The notes: generated by a model not told the origin, from the sequence alone. A stretch of 5,792 bases of DNA from Cellulomonas sp. (GCA_031178805.1 JAPSIJ010000165.1:1-5792), one strand, 5' to 3'. Shown: positions 1 to 5,482, numbered from the stretch's first letter. Made by a program: numbers and translations.

Positions 1-662
1 GCACCGCCGCCGGTGCCGCCGAGCGGGCTCCACGGCAGGAACGCGATGCCGTGCTCCTCGCAGTACCGCAGCTCCGGGTAGCTGCCGGGGTGCCGCGGGG
101 AGAACTCGTTCTGGACGCTGACCAGGCCGCCGTCGCCGAGCACCTGCTGGGCGATCTCGATCTCCTCGACGCTGGCGTTGGAGATGCCGATCTCCCGGAT
201 CTTGCCCTCCTGCCTGAGGGTGGCGAGGTGCTCCATGACGTCGCCGTAGACGAGCCAGCGGTCGGGCCGGTGGTACTGGTACAGGTCGACGGCCTCGACG
301 CCGAGGGCGCGCAGCGACCGCTCGACCGCCCCGCGCAGGTACGCCAGGGAGCCGTCGCGCCCCCACTCCTCGCCCGCGGCGCGGGTGATGCCGCCCTTGG
401 TGGTGACGGTCAGCGTCGAGGCGTCCCCGCCCCAGGTCCGGACCGCCTCGCCGACCAGCTGCTCGTTGTGGCCCATCTGGTCCCAGGCCGGCGCGTAGAT
501 GTCGGCGGTGTCGATCAGGGTGACCCCGGCGTCGAGCGCGGCGTGGATCGTCGCGATGGCGTCGTCGTGCTCCGGGTAGACGCGGTCGTTGTTCATCGAC
601 AGCGGCATCGCGCCGAGGCCGATCGCGGAGACGGTGTACGGGCCGAGCGGGCGCTGCTGCAC
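1..662 (-). CDS. Aldo/keto reductase, partial (C-terminus beyond left edge)
   Basis: The visible 220 residues form the front two thirds of an aldo/keto reductase (TIM-barrel, NADPH-dependent reduction of aldehydes or ketones, cytosolic). The start is GTG at 662, with GGAGG at 668-672 five bases upstream; the protein opens QQRPLGPYTVSAIGLGAMPLS, the usual first strand of the family. The catalytic tetrad is readable: Asp51 and Tyr56 in DTADIY, Lys89 in TTKGG, His131 in YQYHRPD. Later landmarks are GKIREIGISN (153-162), SVQNEFSP (182-189) and LPWSPLGG (209-216), the last two being cofactor-side loops. The missing C-terminal third should hold the segment that binds the NADPH phosphate, so the cofactor cannot be checked. 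It is divergent from the ligase gene. Substrate is unknown; the sequence resembles generic actinobacterial IolS/YajO-like reductases. Family assignment is firm, function is not. Confidence 0.95.
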   Translation of the reverse strand, partial: MQQRPLGPYTVSAIGLGAMPLSMNNDRVYPEHDDAIATIHAALDAGVTLIDTADIYAPAWDQMGHNEQLVGEAVRTWGGDASTLTVTTKGGITRAAGEEWGRDGSLAYLRGAVERSLRALGVEAVDLYQYHRPDRWLVYGDVMEHLATLRQEGKIREIGISNASVEEIEIAQQVLGDGGLVSVQNEFSPRHPGSYPELRYCEEHGIAFLPWSPLGGTGGG

Positions 663-667
663 GGGGT

Positions 668-672
668 CCTCC
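668..672 (-). promoter_or_regulatory. Ribosome binding site of the aldo/keto reductase
   Basis: GGAGG on the minus strand lies five bases before the GTG at 662. It decides the GTG start, which has no in-frame ATG alternative near the beginning of the conserved domain. The 13-base string from this site through the GTG recurs exactly at the start of the DinB-family gene (3763-3775). Confidence 0.75.
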
Positions 673-755
673 GGGGTGGGACGGGTCGCCACCGGGCGCG
701 GCGGCCTCGCCGACCCAGCATCGCGCGGGCCGTCCGGACGGGCACGCGGGACGAG

Positions 756-774
756 CGCGCGACTCGCTCGCGCG
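756..774. repeat. Inverted repeat in the reductase/ligase divergent region
   Basis: CGCGCGA (756-762) and TCGCGCG (768-774) are exact inverted repeats around a 5-base loop. The dyad lies between the two candidate promoters, beside the presumed start of the reductase transcript, so it could be an operator or a leader hairpin. Alternating CG runs form such dyads easily in DNA this rich in G+C. A second perfect palindrome, CCGTCCGGACGG, lies at 730-741. Confidence 0.35.
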
Positions 775-776
775 AA

Positions 777-782
777 ACAGTA
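777..782 (-). promoter_or_regulatory. Candidate -10 element for the aldo/keto reductase
   Basis: TACTGT on the minus strand fits the actinobacterial TANNNT -10 pattern and sits in the only AT-rich stretch of the 154-bp gap. It would start a transcript near 770 and give a leader of roughly 108 bases, which fits a gene with a clear Shine-Dalgarno site. No good -35 is visible, so this is tentative. Confidence 0.35.
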
Positions 783-803
783 CAAAACGGATGAAATCGG
801 GCG

Positions 804-809
804 TAGGGT
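804..809 (+). promoter_or_regulatory. Candidate -10 element of the ligase gene, leaderless arrangement
   Basis: TAGGGT matches TANNNT and ends seven bases before the GTG at 817, which would place the transcription start at or next to the start codon. There is no GGAGG-type site in this gap; only the weak AGGG inside the element itself could pair with 16S rRNA. The best -35 match at normal spacing (TACAAA, 781-786) agrees with TTGACA at only three of six bases. Confidence 0.5.
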
Positions 810-816
810 CACCGCC

Positions 817-1770
817 GTGCCCCGTACGCCGGAGGATCCCAGCGGTCTGGCGCTCGCGCGCGTGGCGCACGACCTCCGCGACACCGTGGGCCTGCCCGGC
901 GGCACCGCGTGGGAGCCGAAGTGGGACGGCATGCGGCTGCTGGCGCTCGCGGACGGCCCGGCCACGGTGCTCCGCTCCCGGCACGGCGTCGACCTGACGG
1001 CGGCGTTCCCCGAGATCGCGGCGGCCGTCGCGCACCGGGTGCCGGCCGGCTCGGTGCTGGACGGCGAGCTCGTGGTGCGCCGGGGCGGCCGGGCCGACTT
1101 CGGCGCGCTGCAGCGCCGGGTGTCCGCCGCGCGGCCGGCGGACCTCGCCGCGGAGCTGCCCGCGGCCTACGTCGTCTTCGACCTGGTCCAGCGCGAGCAC
1201 GCGGACCTGCGGCCGCTGCCGTTCATCGAGCGCCGGATGGCGCTGGAGGAGGTCGCCGCGGGGTGGACCGGCCCGCTGTCCACCTCGCCGCTCACCGGCG
1301 ACGTGGACGTCGCCGCCCGGTGGTTCCGCGACCTGGCCGGCGCGGGCGTCGACGGCCTGGTGGCGAAGGGCCTGGACCAGCCGTACCGGCCCGGCACCCG
1401 GGACTGGCGCAAGGTGAAGCACCGCTCGGTGGTGGACCTGGTCGCGACGGCGGTGACCGGCTCCGCCACCCAGCCCGGCGCGCTGCTGCTCGCCCTGCCG
1501 GTGGGCGGCGAGCTCGTGCCGGTCGGCCGCTCGCAGTCGCTGGGGCTCGCCGCCGGGCTGGCCCTCGGCCGGCAGATCACGCCGCTGGCGCCGCCCGGCG
1601 GGGTGCCGTCGGCCATCGCCACCCGGATCGCGCCCCTGGTCGTCGAGGTGTCCGCCGACGTCCCGTGGGCGGACGGCGCGCTCGCCCGGCCGGTGCAGTT
1701 CCTGCGGGCGCGGCCCGAGCTGCACCCGGTGGAGGTCGAGCCGGTCCCCGCCGCGGTGGTCTGCGGCTGA
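817..1770 (+). CDS. ligC: ATP-dependent DNA ligase, LigC type
   Basis: A 317-residue ATP-dependent DNA ligase that seals nicks through an enzyme-AMP intermediate. Nucleotidyltransferase motifs appear in order: motif I EPKWDGMR (33-40, Lys35 the adenylated residue), motif III LDGELVV (81-87), motif IIIa YVVFDL (118-123), motif IV DGLVAK (179-184), motif V WRKVKH (197-202). The rest, from about 205, is the OB-fold domain ending in RPVQFLRARPEL (291-302), typical of LigC/LigD-type ligases. There is no polymerase or phosphoesterase domain, so it is not LigD, and no Ku gene is in the window. Related LigC proteins act in backup base-excision or gap repair alongside the NAD-dependent LigA. The GTG at 817 was chosen because it puts about 34 residues before motif I; an in-frame ATG at 589 would overlap the divergent reductase and add a low-complexity Arg/Gly-rich stretch. 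Motif IV begins with Asp where Glu is usual. Confidence 0.93.
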   Translation: MPRTPEDPSGLALARVAHDLRDTVGLPGGTAWEPKWDGMRLLALADGPATVLRSRHGVDLTAAFPEIAAAVAHRVPAGSVLDGELVVRRGGRADFGALQRRVSAARPADLAAELPAAYVVFDLVQREHADLRPLPFIERRMALEEVAAGWTGPLSTSPLTGDVDVAARWFRDLAGAGVDGLVAKGLDQPYRPGTRDWRKVKHRSVVDLVATAVTGSATQPGALLLALPVGGELVPVGRSQSLGLAAGLALGRQITPLAPPGGVPSAIATRIAPLVVEVSADVPWADGALARPVQFLRARPELHPVEVEPVPAAVVCG

Positions 1771-1775
1771 GACGT

Positions 1776-1809
1776 GCCGCGGGGGCCCCGCGACCGGGGC
1801 CCCCGCGGC
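1776..1809. terminator. Bidirectional GC-rich terminator hairpin
   Basis: A perfect 14-bp stem (1776-1789 paired with 1796-1809) closes a 6-base loop, GCGACC. It starts five bases after the ligase stop and lies six bases beyond the AdhC stop on the other strand, so it serves convergent genes. Neither side carries a T-tract; stem-only terminators of this kind are common in high-GC actinobacteria. Confidence 0.85.
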
Positions 1810-1815
1810 GAGGTC

Positions 1816-2862
1816 TCAGGCCAGCGTCGCCGTGTCGATCACGAACCGGTACCGCACGTCCGAGGCGAGCACCCGCTCCCAGGCCTCGTTGACCTGGTCG
1901 GCCGCGATGACCTCGATCTCGGCGCCCAGGCCGTGCTCGGCGCAGAAGTCGAGCATCTCCTGGGTCTCGGCGATCGAGCCGATCGACGAGCCCGCGAACG
2001 ACCGGCGCGCCGGGATCAGGGAGAACACCTGGATCGGCAGCGGCTGCGGCGGGGCGCCGACGTTGACCATCGTGCCGTCCACGGCCAGCAGCGACAGGTA
2101 CGCGTTCAGGTCCAGCTCGGCGCTCACGGTGTTGACGATGAGGTCGAACCGCCCGGCCAGCTCGGTGAAGGTGTCCGGGTCGCTGGTGGCGAAGTAGTGG
2201 TCCGCGCCCAGGCGCAGGCCGTCCTCCTGCTTCTTCAGCGACTGCGACAGCACGGTCACCTCGGCGCCGAGCGCGTGCGCGATCTTCACCGCCATGTGGC
2301 CGAGGCCGCCCATGCCGACCACGGCGACCTTCGTGCCGGGGCCCGCGCCCCAGTGCCGCAGGGGGGAGTACGTGGTGATGCCCGCGCACAGCAGCGGCGC
2401 GGCGACGTCGAGGTCCAGGCCGTCCGGGATGCGCAGCACGAAGTCCTCGGTCACGACGACCTGCTGGGAGTACCCGCCCTGCGTGACGGTGCCGTCGCGG
2501 TCGGTGCCGGCGTAGGTCTGGGTGTTGCCCTTCAGGCAGTACTGCTGCAGCCCCTTGGCGCACTGCTCGCACTCGCCGCAGGAGTTGACCATGCAGCCGA
2601 CACCCACCCGGTCGCCCACGGCGAACCTCGTGACCTCGGCACCGACCTCGGCGACCACGCCGGCGATCTCGTGCCCCACGACCAGCGGGTACGGCACGCC
2701 GCCCCACTCGCCGCGCGCGGTGTGGATGTCGGAGTGGCAGATGCCGGCGAACTTGATCTCGATCCGCACGTCGCGCGGGCCGACGTCCCGGCGCTCGATC
2801 GTGGTCGGCTCCAGCGGGCGGTCCGGGGCGGTGGCGGCGTACGCCTTCACGGTGGTGGGCAC
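1816..2862 (-). CDS. adhC: Zinc-dependent alcohol dehydrogenase, AdhC-like (probably NADP-dependent)
   Basis: A 348-residue medium-chain dehydrogenase/reductase that interconverts alcohols and aldehydes in the cytosol. The catalytic zinc set is present: Cys42 in GICHSD, His64-Glu65 in GHEIAG, and Cys159 in LLCAGITTY. The structural zinc uses Cys95, 98, 101 and 109. The Rossmann turn is GMGGLG (183-188), followed by VLSQSLKK (204-211), where Ser and Lys residues in place of an acidic residue indicate NADPH. The sequence closely resembles mycobacterial AdhC (Rv3045) and the YahK/cinnamyl-alcohol-dehydrogenase branch, with the typical C-terminus ASDVRYRFVID. The start is GTG at 2862, with GGAG at 2868-2871 five bases upstream. 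An in-frame start at 2985 adds 41 residues of Arg/Pro-rich sequence unlike the family and is rejected. Substrates are probably broad aliphatic or aromatic aldehydes; physiological role unknown. The gene name rests on recalled similarity. Confidence 0.95.
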   Translation of the reverse strand: MPTTVKAYAATAPDRPLEPTTIERRDVGPRDVRIEIKFAGICHSDIHTARGEWGGVPYPLVVGHEIAGVVAEVGAEVTRFAVGDRVGVGCMVNSCGECEQCAKGLQQYCLKGNTQTYAGTDRDGTVTQGGYSQQVVVTEDFVLRIPDGLDLDVAAPLLCAGITTYSPLRHWGAGPGTKVAVVGMGGLGHMAVKIAHALGAEVTVLSQSLKKQEDGLRLGADHYFATSDPDTFTELAGRFDLIVNTVSAELDLNAYLSLLAVDGTMVNVGAPPQPLPIQVFSLIPARRSFAGSSIGSIAETQEMLDFCAEHGLGAEIEVIAADQVNEAWERVLASDVRYRFVIDTATLA

Positions 2863-2967
2863 GGGTGCTCCAGGGGTTCGGGGAGGGAGGAGCCGGCGGG
2901 CGGGGGCCGCGCCGGCGGGTCTGCTGTCGATGGTGCAGCGTCGCGGGCGGCGACGCCAGCGCGGTGC

Positions 2968-2986
2968 GGTGCCCTGTCCGGGCACC
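2968..2986 (-). terminator. Possible weak terminator or attenuator hairpin after the DinB gene
   Basis: GGTGCCC (2968-2974) and GGGCACC (2980-2986) pair over a 5-base loop, two bases past the DinB-family stop codon and about 105 bases before the AdhC start. There is no T-tract and the stem is only 7 bp, so it may reduce rather than block read-through. The rest of the gap (2863-2967) shows no recognisable -10 element, only the AdhC ribosome binding site. Confidence 0.4.
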
Positions 2987-2988
2987 CC

Positions 2989-3765
2989 TCAGCGGTCGGC
3001 GCCGGGCGGGCCGTCGGCCCCGGCGGTGAGCGCGTCCAGGTCCCGCACCGCGTACCGGTGGTGGTCCCACTCCTCCTGCAGGACCGTGTGCAGGCACGAC
3101 AGCACGGTCTCCGGGTGCTCGGGGGCCCACGGGTTGCGCCGTTCCGCCGCGAGGTCGGCCGGCGTGACCGCCGCCAGGAAGTCCCGCACCATCGCGACCC
3201 GTTCCGCACGCACGGCGAGCACCTCGGCCCAGCCGGGCGTCCCGGCGGCGAACACCGCGGGGTCGTGGCCGTCGGCCGCGTACTCCTCGTTCGGCTGCCC
3301 GATCGGGTGGTAGGGCCGCTCGACGCCCAGCACGGCGCCGCGCAGCCAGGTGTCCGTGGCCATCACCAGGTGCCGCAGCGTCTGCGCGAACGACCACTCG
3401 CCCGCCACGGACACGTCCACCGCGCCCGGCGGCATCCCCGCCACCCGGTCGAGCGTCGCCGTCCACGTCGCCTCGACGGCGGCCCACGCCCGGCGCAGGC
3501 CCTCCGGGTCGCCGGCCCGCCGCTCCGCCCGGCCGGGGAACCGGCGGTCGAGCTCGGCCTCCACGAGCGGGACCACGTCGACGCCGTTGACCAGCAGCGT
3601 GCCGTCGCCGTCGGCGAGCCACGGGGCGTCCAGGTCCGCGCCCTGCACGTCGACGCCGCGCAGCACGGCCCCGGACAGGTCGGACCGGACGAACCGCGCC
3701 CCGCGCAGGTCCGCGTCGACGAACCGGGCGCCCGCCAGGTCGTCCGAGGGGCCGAAGGTCACCAC
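2989..3765 (-). CDS. DinB-superfamily protein with pentapeptide-repeat-like N-terminus
   Basis: A 258-residue two-part protein. Residues 9-45 are pentapeptide-repeat-like, with blocks LAGARF, DADLRGARF, RSDLSGAVL and GADLD; this is about one and a half coils, too short for a full quadrilateral beta-helix. From about 84 to 246 comes a DinB-like four-helix bundle: GEWSFAQTLRHLVMATDTWLRG (122-143) and LHTVLQEEWDHHRYAVRDL (225-243). His132 and the His235-His236 pair are the likely metal ligands. DinB/YfiT-type proteins bind a divalent metal, and some are thiol-dependent transferases using mycothiol or bacillithiol; which applies here cannot be read. Actinobacteria have many homologues of this two-part form, so it is not a new fusion. 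The start is GTG at 3765 with GGAGG at 3771-3775, five bases away; the adjacent GTG at 3762 (eight bases) is equally usable. The function is unassigned. Confidence 0.9.
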   Translation of the reverse strand: MVTFGPSDDLAGARFVDADLRGARFVRSDLSGAVLRGVDVQGADLDAPWLADGDGTLLVNGVDVVPLVEAELDRRFPGRAERRAGDPEGLRRAWAAVEATWTATLDRVAGMPPGAVDVSVAGEWSFAQTLRHLVMATDTWLRGAVLGVERPYHPIGQPNEEYAADGHDPAVFAAGTPGWAEVLAVRAERVAMVRDFLAAVTPADLAAERRNPWAPEHPETVLSCLHTVLQEEWDHHRYAVRDLDALTAGADGPPGADR

Positions 3766-3770
3766 GGGGT

Positions 3771-3775
3771 CCTCC
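3771..3775 (-). promoter_or_regulatory. Ribosome binding site of the DinB-family gene
   Basis: GGAGG on the minus strand precedes two consecutive GTG codons, at 3765 and 3762, by five and eight bases. Site, spacer and first GTG are identical over 13 bases to the start region of the aldo/keto reductase, which favours 3765. Confidence 0.7.
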
Positions 3776-3804
3776 TCGCCGGGGGCCGGGACTGCTCGTG
3801 CCCG

Positions 3805-3810
3805 ACCGTA
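3805..3810 (-). promoter_or_regulatory. Candidate -10 element for the DinB-family gene
   Basis: TACGGT on the minus strand fits TANNNT and is the same hexamer proposed for the GRAM-domain gene. It lies in the 73-bp gap after the GNAT stop and would start a transcript near 3798, leaving a leader of about 33 bases that includes the GGAGG site. The -35 region (CCCGGA at normal spacing) is poor. Confidence 0.4.
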
Positions 3811-3838
3811 GCGCGGCGGGCGCGCGGTCCGGGAGGGG

Positions 3839-4330
3839 TCAGCGCAGCCGGAGCTGGTAGCAGCGCGACTGCTCCGGCAGTGCCACGTCGTACGGCGGGT
3901 AGGTGGGGATCCGCGTCCAGCCGAGCGCCGCGTACAGCGCCTCCGCGTCGGGCTGGCGGTCGCCGGTCTGCAGCACGACGCGGTCCGCGCCCGCGGCGGC
4001 GGCCAGCCGCGCGACCTCGGTCATCACGGCGCGCCCCACGCCCCGGCCGCGCTGACCGGGCGCGACGACCACCCGCTTCACCTCGAGCTCGCCGCCGTGG
4101 TCCCGCAGCACCGCGTGCCCGATCGCCGTGCCGTCCGCGTCCACCGCCAGGACGGTGTGCCGCACCGTGGCCGGGTCCACCGCGAGGGCGGCGGCCGCCG
4201 CGTCGTCCAGGTCGACGTCCGCGTACCGGACCGCCATCTCGGCGTCCATCGTGGCCCGCAGCGCCGCCGCGCGGGGGTCGGCGTAGTCGACGGCCTGGAG
4301 CGTGTACGACGCGTCGGACGTGGTGGTCAT
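3839..4330 (-). CDS. GNAT-family N-acetyltransferase
   Basis: A 163-residue single-domain GNAT protein that would transfer acetyl from acetyl-CoA to an amine of an unknown acceptor in the cytosol. The acetyl-CoA pyrophosphate loop is clear: LEVKRVVVAPGQRGRGVGRAVM (82-103) with Q/R-x-x-G-x-G at 93-99. Then comes the helix MTEVARLAAAAG, strand RVVLQTGDRQPDAEALYAALGW (117-138), where the Tyr of LYAALGW is the usual general-acid position, and the tail IPTYPPYDVALPEQSRCYQLRL. This tail style is common in small actinobacterial GNATs of unknown substrate. Length is normal. The start is ATG at 4330, with GGAG nine bases upstream. It lies 73 bp ahead of the DinB gene and may partly share its transcript, though a candidate promoter lies between them. 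No toxin-antitoxin partner is visible: the adjacent genes are not RHH/DUF1778-like. Confidence 0.92.
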   Translation of the reverse strand: MTTTSDASYTLQAVDYADPRAAALRATMDAEMAVRYADVDLDDAAAAALAVDPATVRHTVLAVDADGTAIGHAVLRDHGGELEVKRVVVAPGQRGRGVGRAVMTEVARLAAAAGADRVVLQTGDRQPDAEALYAALGWTRIPTYPPYDVALPEQSRCYQLRLR

Positions 4331-4381
4331 GCGGGCGGGCTCCCCGGGGGTCGGTGCGCTGCCGCGGCTGCGGCGCCGGTC

Positions 4382-4387
4382 ACGATA
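4382..4387 (-). promoter_or_regulatory. Candidate -10 element for the GNAT gene
   Basis: TATCGT on the minus strand fits TANNNT and would start transcription near 4375, with a leader of about 45 bases containing the GGAG site. No -35 match is visible. The 11-bp tandem repeats lie 42 to 74 bp upstream of it. Confidence 0.4.
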
Positions 4388-4428
4388 GGGCGCGTCCGAC
4401 CTGCGCCGCCACGTGCGGGCGGGTGACC

Positions 4429-4461
4429 GTGGGGTGCTCGTGGGGTGCTCGTGGGGTGCCC
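4429..4461. repeat. Three tandem copies of an 11-bp repeat
   Basis: GTGGGGTGCTC occurs at 4429-4439 and 4440-4450, and as GTGGGGTGCCC at 4451-4461 (one mismatch), with no spacer. The array is in the gap between the hydrolase stop and the GNAT start. An 11-bp period places copies on nearly the same face of the helix. It could be an activator-binding array for the GNAT promoter or a simple slippage product. Confidence 0.85.
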
Positions 4462-4484
4462 GGGCGGGCGGGGCGGCGCCGGGC
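4458..4484 (-). terminator. Possible weak hairpin after the hydrolase gene
   Basis: GCCCGG (4458-4463) and CCGGGC (4479-4484) can pair across a 15-base G/C-only loop, immediately after the hydrolase stop on the minus strand. The stem is short, the loop is long and no T-tract follows, so terminator activity is uncertain. Confidence 0.25.
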
Positions 4485-5447
4485 TCAGCCGGCGGCGGCC
4501 ACCGCGTCCAGCAGCGCGAGGCTCGCCGCGACGATCTCCGCCTGCGCGTCGGCGCGCGGGACGGCCGGCTCGCCGTCGCCCGGCTGGGGGCCGTAGTCCG
4601 CGAAGAACGCGTGCACGGCGCCGGGCACCTCGACGACGGTCGCCGACGCGGGCAGGTCCGCGCGGGACGCCTCGACGTCCTCGGCCGTGGTCAGCCCGTC
4701 GCGCGAGCCCCGCACCGACGTCACCAGGACGTCCGCGTCGCGCATGTCGCCCAGGGGGTACGAGGCGTGCAGCAGCAGGCCGTCGACCACGTCGTCGTGC
4801 CCCGCGGCGAACGACGCCGCCGCCACACCGCCGAGCGAGTGGCCGCCGACCGCCCAGCGCTCGACGCCGTCGAACGCCGCGATCGCCGACGCGGACTGCC
4901 CCGGGGAGGTGAGCGCGATGCCCAGCGGCTCCTTGAGGGCCACCACCAGGTAGCCGGCCTCGGCGAGCGGGCGCAGCACGGTCGCCGTCGCACGCACGTC
5001 GACCCGGGCTCCCGGGGAGTACACCAGCCCCGCCGTCGGCGCGGTGCCGCGCGGGACGAAGGCGTACCAGCCCGCCGACTCGCGGACGTCGACGGCGTCG
5101 TCGGCGCGCAGCGCGTCGAGCGCCGCGTCGGTGGCCGGGAACGGCCGGAGCCAGGCCGCCGCACCGGCGAGCACCGCCAGCAGCACGGACCCCACCCCGG
5201 CGGCGACCGCGCGGAGCACCCGGCGGTCCCGGCGCGCCGGCACCCGGTCGGCGCCGCGGCGCAGGCGCAGCAGCACCGTGGCGAGCAGCGCGAGGCCCGC
5301 GACGGCGGTCGCGGCGAGCAGGGCGGCCAGCGCCCGGTGCTGGTGCGCGACCGCGTCGCCGGTGCTGAGCACGACCCACGCCGGGGACGCGAGGAGCGCG
5401 ACGCCGAGGACGAGGCGCAGGGCGAGGCCGGCGGTGCGGGGGGTCAT
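4485..5447 (-). CDS. Membrane-anchored alpha/beta hydrolase
   Basis: A 320-residue protein with three predicted membrane helices (about 8-28, 39-61, 77-99) followed by an alpha/beta hydrolase domain (about 125-318). The catalytic triad is readable: Ser204 in GGHSLGG (201-207), Asp250 in GSRDGL, His279 in PGAVHAFF. VYSPGARVDVRATATVLRPLAEAGYLVV (142-169) is the opening strand-helix of the small Abhydrolase_5/dienelactone-hydrolase-like group. The loop 61-79 is packed with Arg, so the positive-inside rule puts it in the cytoplasm and the catalytic domain outside. An extracytoplasmic ester or amide hydrolase is therefore inferred; the substrate is unknown. The ATG at 5447 has no Shine-Dalgarno site but a -10 element at leaderless distance, which supports this start. 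It is divergent from the GRAM-domain gene. Confidence 0.92.
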   Translation of the reverse strand: MTPRTAGLALRLVLGVALLASPAWVVLSTGDAVAHQHRALAALLAATAVAGLALLATVLLRLRRGADRVPARRDRRVLRAVAAGVGSVLLAVLAGAAAWLRPFPATDAALDALRADDAVDVRESAGWYAFVPRGTAPTAGLVYSPGARVDVRATATVLRPLAEAGYLVVALKEPLGIALTSPGQSASAIAAFDGVERWAVGGHSLGGVAAASFAAGHDDVVDGLLLHASYPLGDMRDADVLVTSVRGSRDGLTTAEDVEASRADLPASATVVEVPGAVHAFFADYGPQPGDGEPAVPRADAQAEIVAASLALLDAVAAAG

Positions 5448-5453
5448 GGGTGC

Positions 5454-5459
5454 AGTCTA
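5454..5459 (-). promoter_or_regulatory. -10 element of the hydrolase gene, leaderless arrangement
   Basis: TAGACT on the minus strand ends six bases before the ATG at 5447. If transcription starts at the A of the ATG, the hexamer occupies exactly -12 to -7. No ribosome binding site is present, as expected for a leaderless mRNA. No clear -35 is seen; the region instead holds a palindrome. Confidence 0.6.
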
Positions 5460-5468
5460 GGCGAAGTG

Positions 5469-5482
5469 CTCAGCATGCTGAG
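5469..5482. promoter_or_regulatory. Perfect 14-bp palindrome, candidate operator of the hydrolase gene
   Basis: CTCAGCATGCTGAG is self-complementary over all 14 bases. Counting from the ATG at 5447 as +1, it covers -22 to -35, between and overlapping the -35 region, where a dimeric repressor would block RNA polymerase. It contains A/T pairs and is not just a G/C run. The regulator is not in the window. Confidence 0.55.

Noticed and set aside
51..794. A 247-residue plus-strand open frame
   Set aside because: It is antisense to the aldo/keto reductase, whose catalytic tetrad is intact on the minus strand.
589..816. N-terminal extension of the ligase to the ATG at 589
   Set aside because: It would overlap the divergent reductase gene and its promoter and adds Arg/Gly/Ser-rich sequence not seen in LigC proteins; GTG 817 fits the -10 spacing and the family's N-terminal length.
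817..1770. Bacterial NHEJ (Ku/LigD) locus
   Set aside because: The ligase lacks polymerase and phosphoesterase domains and no Ku gene is in the window; it is a lone LigC-type ligase.
2863..2985. N-terminal extension of AdhC to 2985
   Set aside because: The extra 41 residues are Arg/Pro-rich, cross the hairpin at 2968-2986, and precede a good GGAG site with GTG at 2862, where the family's N-terminus begins.
1577..3622. A 681-residue minus-strand open frame
   Set aside because: It overlaps AdhC and DinB in another frame and consists of Arg/Gly/Ala repeats with no domain motif.
1774..4596. A 940-residue plus-strand open frame
   Set aside because: It runs antisense through AdhC, DinB and GNAT, which all have clear motifs. 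Its translation is low-complexity, rich in Gly, Arg and Ala, as expected for a shadow frame in very high-GC DNA.
2989..5447. A four-gene operon or toxin-antitoxin module containing the GNAT acetyltransferase
   Set aside because: Gaps are 73-154 bp with separate promoter-like elements and possible hairpins, and no antitoxin-like DNA-binding protein adjoins the GNAT gene. I treat the genes as neighbours, not a module.
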